64,000 nt of DNA from Limnomonas spitsbergensis (lineage: Eukaryota; Chlorophyta; Chlorophyceae; Chlamydomonadales), in assembly GCA_037349105.1 (NCBI GenBank), contig JAYJMM010000066.1:1213501-1277500 (forward strand). Reading direction: 5' to 3'. Both the position numbers and the translations under genes were made by a program. Below the pieces are notes generated by a model. The model saw nothing but the letters and a program-made list of their open reading frames with translations, did not search any database and was not told the origin of the DNA. Shown here piece by piece: positions 1 to 15,000 of the stretch. The first letter of the stretch is position 1; each line of letters opens with the position of its first letter.

Positions 1-3000
1 GGAGACAAGTTAAGTAAGTAAATGGATACAGGTTATGCAATTAAATTGAGGCAAGATCTGTAAGCTATTGGAGGCATGTTCTGTCAGTAAATGGATGCAT
101 GATCTGTAAGTAATGGATACATGTTCTGCAATTAAATTGGTGCAAGATATATAAGTTAATGGAAGCATGTTAAGTAAGTAAATGGAGGCAAGATCTGTAA
201 GTAATGGATACATGTTCTGCAATTAAATTGGGGCAATATCTGTAAGTTAATGGATACAAGTTAAGTAAGTAAATTGAGGCAAGATCTGTAAGTAATGGAG
301 GCATGATCTGTAAGCTAATAAGGGCAAATACTGTAAGTTAATGAAAACAAGACATGTAAGTAAATGGAGGCTGGTTCAGTAATTCAATGGAGACAGGATC
401 TGTAATTCAATGGAGGCGTGTTCTGTCAGTAAATGGATGCAGGATCTGTAAGTAATGGATACCGGTTATGCAATTAAATTGGGGCAAGATCTGTAAGTTA
501 TTGGAGGCAGGTTAAGTAAGTAAATGGAGGCAAGATCTGTAAGTAATGGAGGCATGATATGTAAGATAATAAAGGCAAATACTGTAAGTTAATGGAGGCA
601 AGATATATAAGTAAATGGAGGCTGGTTCAGTAATTCAATGGAGACAGTATATGTAAGTTGATGGAGGCATGTTCTGTCAGTAAATGGATGCATGATCTGT
701 AAGTAATGGATACCGGTTATGCAATTAAATTGGGGCAAGATATGTAATCTATTGGAGGCAAGTTTAGTAAGTAAATGGAGGCAAGATCTGTAAGTAATGG
801 AGGCATGATATGTAAGATAATAAAGGCAAATACTTTAAGTTAATGGAGGCAAGATATGTAAGTAAATGAAGGCTGGTTCAATAATTAAATGGAGGCAAGA
901 TCTGTAAGTAATGGATACATGTTCTGCAATTAAATTGGGGCAAGTTCTGTAAGTTAATGGAGACAAGTTAAATAAATAAATGGATACAGGTTATGCAATT
1001 AAATTGAGGCAAGATCTGTAAGCTATTGGAGGCATGTTCTGTCAGTAAATGGATGCAGGATCTGTAAGTAATGGATACATGTTCTGCAATTATATTGGTG
1101 CAAGATATGCAATATATTGGAGGCAAGTTTAGTACGTAAATGGAGGCAAGATCTGTAAGTAATGGATACATGTTATGCAATTAAATTGGGGGAAGATATG
1201 TAAGTTATTGGAGGCAGGTTAAGTAAGTAAATGGAGGCAAGATCTGTAAGTAATGGAGGCATGATATGTAAGATAATAAAGGCAAATACAGTAAGTTAAT
1301 GGAGGCAAGATATGTAAGTAAATGGAGGTTGGTTCAGTAATTCAATGGAGACATGATCTGTAATTTAATGGAGGCATGTTCTGTCAGTAAATGGATGCAT
1401 GATCTGTAAGTAATGGATACCGGTTATGCAATTAAATTGGGGCAAGATATGTAAGTTTTTGGAGGCAGGTTAAGTAAGTAAATGGAGGCAAGATCTGTAA
1501 GTAATGGAGGCCTGATATGTAAGATAATAAAGGCAAATACTGTAAGTTAATGGAGGCAAGATATGTAAGTAAATGGAGGATGGTTCAATAATGAAATGGA
1601 GGCAAGATCTGTAAGTTAATGGAGGCATGTTTTGTCAGTAAATGGATGCATGATCTGTAAGTAATGGATACATGTTCTGCAATTACATTGGGGCAAGATA
1701 TGTAATCTATTGGAGGCAAGTTTAGTAAGTAAATAGAGGCAAGATCTGTAAGTAATGGATACATGTTATGCAATTAAATTGGTGCAATATATGTAAGTTA
1801 ATGGAGGCATGTTAAGTAAGTAAATGGAGGCAAGATCGGTAAGTAATGGATACATGTTCTGCAATTAAATTGGGGCAATATCTGTAAGTTAATGGAGACA
1901 AGTTAAGTAAGTAAATGGAGGCAAGATCTGTAAGTAATGGAGGCATGATATGTAAGCTAATAAAGGCAAATACTGTAAGTTAATGCAACCAAGATATGTA
2001 AGTAAATGGAGGCTGGTTCAGTAATTCAATGGAGACAGGATCTGTAATTCAATGGAGGCGTGTTCTGTCAGTAAATGGATGCAGGATCTGTAAGTAATGG
2101 ATACCGGTTTTGCAATTAAATTGGGGCAATATCTGTAAGTTATTGGAGGCAGGTTAAGTAAGTAAATGGATGCAAGATCTATAAGTAATGGAGGCATGAT
2201 ATGTAAGATAATAAAGGCAAATACTGTAAGTTAATGGAGGCAAGATATGTAAGTAAATGGAGGCTGGTTCAGTAATTCAATGGAGACATAATCTGTAAGT
2301 TAATGGAGGCATGTTCTATCACTAAATGGATGCAAGATCTGTAAGTAATGGATACCGGTTATGCAATTAAATTGGGGCAAGATATGTAATCTATTGGAGG
2401 CAAGTTTAGTAAGTAAATGGAGGCAAGATCTGTAAGTAATGGAGGCATGATATGTAAGATAATAAGGGCAAATACTGTAAGTTAATGGAGGCAAGATATG
2501 TAAGTAAATGGAGGCTGGTTCAGTAATTTAATGGAGACAGGATATGTAAGTTAATGGAGGCATGTTTTGTCAGTAAATGGATGCATGATCTGTAAGTAAT
2601 GGATACATGTTCTGCAATTACATTGGGGCAAGATATGTAATCTATTGGAGGCAAGTTTAGTACGTAAATGGAGGCAAGATCTGTAAGTAATGGTTACATG
2701 TTATGCAATTAAATTGGGGGAAGATATGTAAGTTATTGGAGGCAGGTTAAGTAAGTAAATGGAGGCAATATATGTAAGTAATGGAGGCATGATATGTAAG
2801 ATAATAAAGGCAAATACAGTACGTTAATGGAGGCAAGATATGTAAGTAAATGGAGGCTGGTTCAGTAATTCAATGGAGACATGATCTGTAATTTAATGGA
2901 GGCATGTTCTGTCAGTAAATGGATGCATGATCTGTAAGTAATGGATACCGGTTATGCAATTAAATTGGGGCAAGATCTGTAAGTTTTTGGAGGCAGGTTA

Positions 3001-6000
3001 AGTAAGTAAATGGAGGCAAGATCTGTAAGTAATGGAGGCATGATATGTAAGATAATAAAGGCAAATAATGTAAGTTAATGGAGGCAAGATATGTAAGTAA
3101 ATGGAGGCTGGTTCAGTAATTCAATGGAGACAGTATATGTAAGTTAATGGAGGCATGTTCTGTCAGTAAATGGATGCATGATCTGTAAGTAATGGATACC
3201 GGTTATGCAATTAAATTGGGGCAAGATATGTAATCTATTGGAGGCAAGTTTAGTAAGTAAATGGAGGCAAGATATGTAAGTAATGGAGGCATGATATGTA
3301 AGATAATAAAGGCAAATACTTTAAGTTAATGGAGGCAAGATATGTAAGTAAATGAAGGCTGGTTCAATAATTAAATGGAGGCAAGATCTGTAAGTAATGG
3401 ATACATGTTCTCGAATTAAATTGGGGCAAGTTCTGTAAGTTAATGGAGACAAGTTAAATAAGTAAATGGATACAGGTTATGCAATTAAATTGAGGCAAGA
3501 TCTGTAAGCTATTGGAGGCATGTTCTGTCAGTAAATGGATGCAGGATCTGTAAGTAATGGATACATGTTCTGCAATTAAATTGGTGCAAGATATGTGAGT
3601 TAATGGAAGCATGTTAAGTAAGTAAATGGAGGCAAGATCTGAAAGTAATGGATACATGTTATGCAATTAAATTGGGGCAATATCTGTAAGTTATTGGAGG
3701 CAGGTTAAGTAAGTAAATGGAGGCAAGATCTGTAAGTAATGAAGGCATGATCTGTAAGCTAATAAGGGCAAATACTGTAAGTTAATGGAGGCAAGATATG
3801 TAAGTAAATGGAGGCTGGTTCATTAATTCAATGTAGACAGTATATGTAAGTTAATGGAGGCATGTTCTGTCAGTAAATGGATGCATGATCTGTAAGTAAT
3901 GGAAGCAGGTTCTGCAATTAAATTGGGGCAAGATATGCAATATATTGGAGGCAAGTTTAGTACGTAAATGGAGGCAAGATCTGTAAGTAATGGATACATG
4001 TTATGCAATTAAATTGGGGGAAGTTATGTAAGTTATTGGAGGCAGGTTAAGTAAGTTAATGGAGGCAAGATCTGTAAGTAATGGAGGCATGATATGTAAG
4101 ATAATAAAGGCAAATACAGTAAGTTAATGGAGGCAAGATATGTAAGTAAATGGAGGTTGGTTCAGTAATTCAATGGAGACATGATCTGTAATTTAATGGA
4201 GGCATGTTCTGTCAGTAAATGGATGCATGATCTGTAAGTAATGGATACCGGTTATGCAATTAAATTGGGGCAAGATATGTAAGTTTTTGGAGGCAGGTTA
4301 AGTAAGTAAATGGAGGCAAGATCTGTAAGTAATGGAGGCCTGATATGTAAGATAATAAAGGCAAATACTGTAAGTTAATGGAGGCAAGATATGTAAGTAA
4401 ATGGAGGATGGTTCAATAATGAAATGGAGGCAAGATCTGTAAGTTAATGGAGGCATGTTTTGTCAGTAAATGGATGCATGATCTGTAAGTAATGGATACA
4501 TGTTCTGCAATTACATTGGGGCAAGATATGTAATCTATTGGAGGCAAGTTTAGTAAGTAAATAGAGGCAAGATCTGTAAGTAATGGATACATGTTATGCA
4601 ATTAAATTGGTGCAAGATATGTAAGTTAATGGAGGCATGTTAAGTAAGTAAATGGAGGCAAGATCGGTAAGTAATGGATACATGTTCTGCAATTAAATTG
4701 GGGCAATATCTGTAAGTTAATGGAGACAAGTTAAGTAAGTAAATGGAGGCAAGATCTGTAAGTAATGGAGGCATGATATGTAAGCTAATAAAGGCAAATA
4801 CTGTAAGTTAATGCAACCAAGATATGTAAGTAAATGGAGGCTGGTTCAGTAATTCAATGGAGACAGGATCTGTAATTCAATGGAGGCGTGTTCTGTCAGT
4901 AAATGGATGCAGGATCTGTAAGTAATGGATACCGGTTTTGCAATTCAATTGGGGCAATATCTGTAAGTTATTGGAGGCAGGTTAAGTAAGTAAATGGATG
5001 CAAGATCTATAAGTAATGGAGGCATGATATGTAAGATAATAAAGGCAAATACTGTAAGTTAATGGAGGCAAGATATGTAAGTAAATGGAGGCTGGTTCAG
5101 TAATTCAATGGAGACATAATCTGTAAGTTAATGGAGGCATGTTCTATCACTAAATGGATGCAAGATCTGTAAGTAATGGATACCGGTTATGCAATTAAAT
5201 TGGGGCAAGATATGTAATATATTGGAGGCAAGTTTAGTAAGTAAATGGAGGCAAGATCTGTAAGTAATGGAGGCATGATATGTAAGATAATAAGGGCAAA
5301 TACTGTAAGTTAATGGAGGCAAGATATGTAAGTAAATGGAGGCTGGTTCAGTAATTTAATGGAGACAGGATATGTAAGTTAATGGAGGCATGTTTTGTCA
5401 GTAAATGGATGCATGATCTGTAAGTAATGGATACATGTTCTTCAATTACATTGGGGCAAGATATGTAATCTATTGGAGGCAAGTTTAGTACGTAAATGGA
5501 GGCAAGATCTGTAAGTAATGGATACATGTTATGCAATTAAATTGGGGGAAGATATGTAAGTTATTGGAGGCAGGTTAAGTAAGTAAATGGAGGCAATATC
5601 TGTAAGTAATGGAGGCATGATATGTAAGATAATAAAGGCAAATACAGTACGTTAATGGAGGCAAGATATGTAAGTAAATGGAGGTTGGTTCAGTAATTCA
5701 ATGGAGACATGATCTGTAATTTAATGGAGGCATGTTCTGTCAGTAAATGGATGCATGATCTGTAAGTAATGGATACCGGTTATGCAATTAAATTGGGGCA
5801 AGATCTGTAAGTTTTTGGAGGCAGGTTAAGTAAGTAAATGGAGGCAAGATCTGTAAGTAATGGAGGCATGATATGTAAGATAATAAAGGCAAATAATGTA
5901 AGTTAATGGAGGCAAGATATGTAAGTAAATGGAGGCTGGTTCAGTAATTCAATGGAGACAGTATATGTAAGTTAATGGAGGCATGTTCTATCAGTAAATG

Positions 6001-9000
6001 GATGCATGATCTGTAAGTAATGGATACAGGTTATGCAATTAAATTGGGGCAAGATATGTAATCAATTGGAGGCAAGTTTAGTAAGTAAATGGAGGCAAGA
6101 TCTGTAAGTAATGGATACATGTTATGCAATTAAATTGGTGCAAGATATGTAAGTTAATGGAGGCATGTTAAGTAAGTAAATGGAGGCAAGATCTGTAAGT
6201 AATGGATACATGTTCTGCAATTAAATTGGGGCAATATCTGTAAGTTAATGGAGACAAGTTAAGTAAGTAAATGGAGGCAAGATCTGTAAGTAATGGAGGC
6301 ATGATATGTAAGCTAATAAAGGCAAATACTGTAAGTTAATGCAACCAAGATATGTAAGTAAATGGAGGCTGGTTCAGTAATTCAATGGAGACAGGATCTG
6401 TAATTCAATGGAGGCGTGTTCTGTCAGTAAATGGATGCAGGATCTGTAAGTAATGGATACCGGTTTTGCAATTCAATTGGGGCAATATCTGTAAGTTATT
6501 GGAGGCAGGTTAAGTAAGTAAATGGATGCAAGATCTATAAGTAATGGAGGCATGATATGTAAGATAATTAAGGCAAATACTGTAAGTTAATGGAGGCAAG
6601 ATATGTAAGTAAATGGAGGCTGGTTCAGTAATTCAATGGAGACATAATCTGTAAGTTAATGGAGGCATGTTCTATCACTAAATGGATGCAAGATCTGTAA
6701 GTAATGGATACCGGTTATGCAATTAAATTGGGGCAAGATATGTAATATATTGGAGGCAAGTTTAGTAAGTAAATGGAGGCAAGATCTGTAAGTAATGGAG
6801 GCATGATATGTAAGATAATAAGGGCAAATACTGTAAGTTAATGGAGGCAAGATATGTAAGTAAATGGAGGCTGGTTCAGTAATTTAATGGAGACAGGATA
6901 TGTAAGTTAATGGAGGCATGTTTTGTCAGTAAATGGATGCATGATCTGTAAGTAATGGATACATGTTCTTCAATTACATTGGGGCAAGATATGTAATCTA
7001 TTGGAGGCAAGTTTAGTACGTAAATGGAGGCAAGATCTGTAAGTAATGGATACATGTTATGCAATTAAATTGGGGGAAGATATGTAAGTTATTGGAGGCA
7101 TGTTAAGTAAGTAAATGGAGGCAATATCTGTAAGTAATGGAGGCATGATATGTAAGATAATAAAGGCAAATACAGTACGTTAATGGAGGCAAGATATGTA
7201 AGTAAATGGAGGTTGGTTCAGTAATTCAATGGAGACATGATCTGTAATTTAATGGAGGCATGTTCTGTCAGTAAATGGATGCATGATCTGTAAGTAATGG
7301 ATACCGGTTATGCAATTAAATTGGGGCAAGATCTGTAAGTTTTTGGAGGCAGGTTAAGTAAGTAAATGGAGGCAAGATCTGTAAGTAATGGAGGCATGAT
7401 ATGTAAGATAATAAAGGCAAATAATGTAAGTTAATGGAGGCAAGATATGTAAGTAAATGGAGGCTGGTTCAGTAATTCAATGGAGACAGTATATGTAAGT
7501 TAATGGAGGCATGTTCTATCAGTAAATGGATGCATGATCTGTAAGTAATGGATACCGGTTATGCAATTAAATTGGGGCAAGATATGTAATCAATTGGAGG
7601 CAAGTTTAGTAAGTAAATGGAGGCAAGATCTGTAAGTAATGGATACATGTTATGCAATTAAATTGGTGCAAGATATGTAAGTTAATGGAGGCATGTTAAG
7701 TAAGTAAATGGAGGCAAGATCTGTAAGTAATGGATACATGTTCTGCAATTAAATTGGGGCAATATCTGTAAGTTAATGGAGACAAGTTAAGTAAGTAAAT
7801 GGAGGCAAGATCTGTAAGTAATGGAGGCATGATATGTAAGCTAATAAAGGCAAATACTGTAAGTTAATGCAACCAAGATATGTAAGTAAATGGAGGCTGG
7901 TTCAGTAATTCAATGGAGACAGGATCTGTAATTCAATGGAGGCGTGTTCTGTCAGTAAATGGATGCAGGATCTGTAAGTAATGGATACCGGTTTTGCAAT
8001 TCAATTGGGGCAATATCTGTAAGTTATTGGAGGCAGGTTAAGTAAGTAAATGGATGCAAGATCTATAAGTAATGGAGGCATGATATGTAAGATAATAAAG
8101 GCAAATACTGTAAGTTAATGGAGGCAAGATATGTAAGTAAATGGAGGCTGGTTCAGTAATTCAATGGAGACATAATCTGTAAGTTAATGGAGGCATGTTC
8201 TATCACTAAATGGATGCAAGATCTGTAAGTAATGGATACCGGTTATGCAATTAAATTGGGGCAAGATATGTAATATATTGGAGGCAAGTTTAGTAAGTAA
8301 ATGGAGGCAAGATCTGTAAGTAATGGAGGCATGATATGTAAGATAATAAGGGCAAATACTGTAAGTTAATAAAGGCAAGATATGTAAGTAAATGGAGGCT
8401 GGTTCAGTAATTTAATGGAGACAGGATATGTAAGTTAATGGAGGCATGTTTAGTCAGTAAATGGATGCATGATCTGTAAGTAATGGATACATGTTCTTCA
8501 ATTACATTGGGGCAAGATATGTAATCTATTGGAGGCAAGTTTAGTACGTAAATGGAGGCAAGATCTGTAAGTAATGGATACATGTTATGCAATTAAATTG
8601 GGGGAAGATATGTAAGTTATTGGAGGCAGGTTAAGTAAGTAAATGGAGGCAATATCTGTAAGTAATGGAGGCATGATATGTAAGATAATAAAGGCAAATA
8701 CAGTACGTTAATGGAGGCAAGATATGTAAGTAAATGGAGGCTAGTTCAGTAATTCAATGGAGACATGATCTGTAATTTAATGGAGGCATGTTCTGTCAGT
8801 AAATGGATGCATGATCTGTAAGTAATGGATACCGGTTATGCAATTAAATTGGGGCAAGATCTGTAAGTTTTTGGAGGCAGGTTAAGTAAGTAAATGGAGG
8901 CAAGATCTGTAAGTAATGGAGGCATGATATGTAAGATAATAAAGGCAAATAATGTAAGTTAATGGAGGCAAGATATGTAAGTAAATGGAGGCTGGTTCAG

Positions 9001-12000
9001 TAATTCAATGGAGACAGTATATGTAAGTTAATGGAGGCATGTTCTATCAGTAAATGGATGCATGATCTGTAAGTAATGGATACCGGTTATGCAATTAAAT
9101 TGGGGCAAGATATGTAATCAATTGGAGGCAAGTTTAGTAAGTAAATGGAGGCAAGATCTGTAAGTAATGGAGGCATGATATGTAAGATAATAAAGGCAAA
9201 TACTTTAAGTTAATGGAGGCAAGATATGTAAGTAAATGAAGGCTGGTTCAATAATTAAATGGAGGCAAGATCTGTAAGTAATGGATACATGTTCTGCAAT
9301 TAAATTGGGGCAAGTTCTGTAAGTTAATGGAGACAAGTTAAATAAGTAAATGGATACAGGTTATGCAATTAAATTGAGGCAAGATCTGTAAGCTATTGGA
9401 AGCATGTTCTGTCAGTAAATGGATGCAGGATCTGTAAGTAATGGATACATGTTCTGCAATTAAATTGGTGCAAGATATGTGAGTTAATGGAAGCATGTTA
9501 AGTAAGTAAATGGAGGCAAGATCTGAAAGTAATGGATACATGTTATGCAATTAAATTGGGGCAATATCTGTAAGTTATTGGAGGCAGGTTAAGTAAGTAA
9601 ATGGAGGCAAGATCTGTAAGTAATGAAGGCATGATCTGTAAGCTAATAAGGGCAAATACTGTAAGTTAATGGAGGCAAGATATGTAAGTAAATGGAGGCT
9701 GGTTCATTAATTCAATGTAGACAGTATATGTAAGTTAATGGAGGCATGTTCTGTCAGTAAATGGATGCATGATCTGTAAGTAATGGAAGCAGGTTCTGCA
9801 ATTAAATTGGGGCAAGATATGCAATATATTGGAGGCAAGTTTAGTACGTAAATGGAGGCAAGATCTGTAAGTAATGGATACATGTTATGCAATTAAATTG
9901 GGGGAAGTTATGTAAGTTATTGGAGGCAGGTTAAGTAAGTAAATGGAGGCAAGATCTGTAAGTAATGGAGGCATGATATGTAAGATAATAAAGGCAAATA
10001 CAGTAAGTTAATGGAGGCAAGATATGTAAGTAAATGGAGGTTGGTTCAGTAATTCAATGGAGACATGATCTGTAATTTAATGGAGGCATGTTCTGTCAGT
10101 AAATGGATGCATGATCTGTAAGTAATGGATACCGGTTATGCAATTAAATTGGGGCAAGATATGTAAGTTTTTGGAGGCAGGTTAAGTAAGTAAATGGAGG
10201 CAAGATCTGTAAGTAATGGAGGCCTGATATGTAAGATAATAAAGGCAAATACTGTAAGTTAATGGAGGCAAGATATGTAAGTAAATGGAGGATGGTTCAA
10301 TAATGAAATGGAGGCAAGATCTGTAAGTTAATGGAGGCATGTTTTGTCAGTAAATGGATGCATGATCTGTAAGTAATGGATACATGTTCTGCAATTACAT
10401 TGGGGCAAGATATGTAATCTATTGGAGGCAAGTTTAGTAAGTAAATAGAGGCAAGATCTGTAAGTAATGGATACATGTTCTGCAATTAAATTGGTGCAAG
10501 ATATGTAAGTTAATGGAGGCATGTTAAGTAAGTAAATGGAGGCAAGATCGGTAAGTAATGGATACATGTTCTGCAATTAAATTGGGGCAATATCTGTAAG
10601 TTAATGGAGACAAGTTAAGTAAGTAAATGGAGGCAAGATATGTAAGTAATGGAGGCATGATATGTAAGCTAATAAAGGCAAATACTGTAAGTTAATGCAA
10701 CCAAGATATGTAAGTAAATGGAGGTTGGTTCAGTAATTCAATGGAGACATGATCTGTAATTCAATGGAGGCGTGTTCTGTCAGTAAATGGATGCAGGATC
10801 TGTAAGTAATGGATACATGTTATGCAATTAAATTGGGGCAATATCTGTAAGTTATTGGAGGCAGGTTAAGTAAGTAAATGGATGCAAGATCTGTAAGTAA
10901 TGGAGGCATGATATGTAAGATAATAAAGGCAAATACTGTAAGTTAATGGAGGCAAGATATGTAAGTAAATGGAGGCTGGTTCAGTAATTCAATGGAGACA
11001 TGATCTGTAATTTAATGGAGGCATGTTCTGTCAGTAAATGGAGGCAAGATCTGTAAGTAATGGATACATGTTCTGCAATTAAATTGGGGCAAGTTCTGTA
11101 AGTTAATGGAGACAAGTTAAGTAAGTAAATGGATACAGGTTATACAATTAAATTGAGGCAAGATCTGTAAGCTATTGGAGGCATGTTCTGTCAGTAAATT
11201 GATGCAGGATCTGTAAGTAATGGATACATGTTCTGCAATTAAATTGGTGCAAGATATATAAGTTAATGGAAGCATGTTAAGTAAGTAAATGGATGCAGGA
11301 TCTGTAAGTAATGGATACATGTTCTGCAATTAAATTGGGGCAATATCTGTAAGTTAATGGATACAAGTTAAGTAAGTAAATGGAGGCAAGATCTGTAAGT
11401 AATGGAGGCATGATCTGTAAGCTAATAAGGGCAAATATTGTAAGTTAATGAAAACAAGATATGTAAGTAAATGGAGGCTGGTTCAGTAATTCAATGGAGA
11501 CGGGATCTGTAATTCAATGGAGGCGTGTTCTGTCAGTAAATGGATGCAGGATCTGTAAGTAATGGATACCGGTTATGCAATTAAATTGGGGCAAGATCTG
11601 TAAGTTATTGGAGGCAGGTTAAGTAAGTAAATGGAGGCAAGATCTGTAAGTAATGGAGGCATGATATGTAAGATAATAAAGGCAAATACTGTAAGTTAAT
11701 GGAGGCAAGATATATAAGTAAATGGAGGCTGGTTCAGTAATTCAATGGAGACAGTATATGTAAGTTGATGGAGGCATGTTCTGTCAGTAAATGGATGCAT
11801 GCTCTGTAAGTAATGGATACCGGTTATGCAATTAAATTGGGGCAAGATATGTAATCTATTGGAGGCAAGTTTAGTAAGTAAATGGAGGCAAGATCTGTAA
11901 GTAATGGAGGCATGATATGTAAGATAATAAAGGCAAATACTTTAAGTTAATGGAGGCAAGATATGTAAGTAAATGAAGGCTGGTTCATTAATTCAATGTA

Positions 12001-15000
12001 GACAGTATATGTAAGTTAATGGAGGCATGTTCTGTCAGTAAATGGATGCATGCTCTGTAAGTAATGGATACCGGTTATGCAATTAAATTGGGGCAAGATA
12101 TGCAATATATTGGAGGCAAGTTTAGTACGTAAATGGAGGCAAGATCTGTAAGTAATGGATACATGTTATGCAATTAAATTGGGGGAAGTTATGTAAGTTA
12201 TTGGAGGCAGGTTAAGTAAGTAAATGGAGGCAAGATCTGTAAGTAATGGAGGCATGATATGTAAGATAATAAAGGCAAATACAGTAAGTTAATGGAGGCA
12301 AGATATGTAAGTAAATGGAGGTTGGTTCAGTAATTCAATGGAGACATGATCTGTAATTTAATGGAGGCATGTTCTGTCAGTAAATGGATGCATGATCTGT
12401 AAGTAATGGATACCGGTTATGCAATTAAATTGGGGCAAGATATGTAATCAATTGGAGGCAGGTTAAGTAAGTAAATGGAGGCAAGATCTGTAAGTAATGG
12501 AGGCCTGATATGTAACATAATAAAGGCAAATACTGTAAGTTAATGGAGGCAAGATATGTAAGTAAATGGAGGATGGTTCAATAATGAAATGGAGGCAAGA
12601 TCTGTAAGTTAATGGAGGCATGTTTTGTCAGTAAATGGATGCATGATATGTAAGTAATGGATACATGTTCTGCAATTACATTGGGGCAAGATATGTAATC
12701 TATTGGAGGCAAGTTTAGTAAGTAAATAGAGGCAAGATCTGTAAGTAATGGATACATGTTCTGCAATTAAATTGGTGCAAGATATGTAAGTTAATGGAGG
12801 CATGTTAAGTAAGTAAATGGAGGCAAGATCGGTAAGTAATGGATACATGTTCTGCAATTAAATTGGGGCAATATCTGTAAGTTAATGGAGACAAGTTAAG
12901 TAAGTAAATGGAGGCAATATCTGTAAGTAATGGAGGCATGATATGTAAGCTAATAAAGGCAAATACTGTAAGTTAATGCAACCAAGATATGTAAGTAAAT
13001 GGAGGCTGGTTCAGTAATTCAATGGAGACATGATCTATAATTCAATGGAGGCGTGTTCTGACAGTAAATGGATGCAGGATCTGTAAGTAATGGATACATG
13101 TTATGCAATTAAATTGGGGCAATATCTGTAAGTTATTGGAGGCATGTTAAGTAAGTAAATGGATGCAAGATCTGTAAGTAATGGAGGCATGATATGTAAG
13201 ATAATAAAGGCAAATACTGTAAGTTAATGGAGGCAAGATATGTAAGTAAATGGAGGCTGGTTCAGTAATTCAATGGAGACATGATCTGTAATTTAATGGA
13301 GGCATGTTCTGTCAGTAAATGGAGGCAAGATGTGTAAGTAATGGATACATGTTCTGCAATTAAATTGGGGCAAGTTCTGTAAGTTAATGGAGACAAGTTA
13401 AGTAAGTAAATGGATACAGGTTATGCAATTAAATTGAGGCAAGATCTGTAAGCTATTGGAGGCATGTTCTGTCAGTAAATTGATGCAGGATCTGTAAGTA
13501 ATGGATACATGTTCTGCAATTAAATTGGTGCAAGATATATAAGTTAATGGAAGCATGTTAAGTAAGTAAATGGAGGCAAGATCTGTAAGTAATGGATACA
13601 TGTTCTGCAATTAAATTGGGGCAATATCTGTAAGTTAATGGATACAAGTTAAGTAAGTAAATTGAGGCAAGATCTGTAAGTAATGGAGGCATGATCTGTA
13701 AGCTAATAAGGGCAAATACTGTAAGTTAATGAAAACAAGATATGTAAGTAAATGGAGGCTGGTTCAGTAATTCAATGGAGACATGATCTGTAATTTAATG
13801 GAGGCATGTTCTGTCAGTAAATGGATGCATGATCTGTAAGTAATGGATACCGGTTATGCAATTAAATTGGGGCAAGATATGTAATCAATTGGAGGCAGGT
13901 TAAGTAAGTAAATGGAGGCAAGATCTGTAAGTAATGGAGGCCTGATATGTAACATAATAAAGGCAAATACTGTAAGTTAATGGAGGCAAGATATGTAAGT
14001 AAATGGAGGCTGGTTCAGTAATTTAATGGAGACAGGATATGTAAGTTAATGGAGGCATGTTTTGTCAGTAAATGGATGCATGATCTGTAAGTAATGGATA
14101 CATGTTCTTCAATTACATTGGGGCAAGATATGTAATCTATTGGAGGCAAGTTTAGTACGTAAATGGAGGCAAGATCTGTAAGTAATGGATACATGTTATG
14201 CAATTAAATTGGTGCAAGATATGTAAGTTAATGGAGGCATGTTAAGTAAGTAAATGGAGGCAAGATCTGTAAGTAATGGAGGCATGATATGTAAGATAAT
14301 AAAGGCAAATACAGTACGTTAATGGAGGCAAGATATGTAAGTAAATGGAGGCTGGTTCAATAATTCAATGGAGACATGATCTGTAATTTAATGTAGGCAT
14401 GTTCTGTCAGTAAATGGATGCATGATCTGTAAGTAATGGATACCGGTTATGCAATTAAATTGGGGCAAGATCTGTAAGTTTTTGGAGGCAGGTTAAGTAA
14501 GTAAATGGAGGCAAGATCTGTAAGTAATGGAGGCATGATATGTAAGATAATAAAGGCAAATAATGTAAGTTAATGGAGGCAAGATATGTAAGTAAATGGA
14601 GGCTGGTTCAGTAATTCAATGGAGACAGTATATGTAAGTTAATGGAGGCATGTTCTGTCAGTAAATGGATGCATGATCTGTAAGTAATGGATACCGGTTA
14701 TGCAATTAAATTGGGGCAAGATATGTAATCAATTGGAGGCAAGTTTAGTAAGTAAATGGAGGCAAGATCTGTAAGTAATGGAGGCATGATATGTAAGATA
14801 ATAAAGGCAAATACTTTAAGTTAATGGAGGCAAGATATGTAAGTAAATGAAGGCTGGTTCAATAATTAAATGGAGGCAAGATTTGTAAGTAATGGATACA
14901 TGTTCTGCAATTAAATTGGGGCAAGTTCTGTAAGTTAATGGAGACAAGTTAAATAAGTAAATGGATACAGGTTATGCAATTAAATTGAGGCAAGATCTGT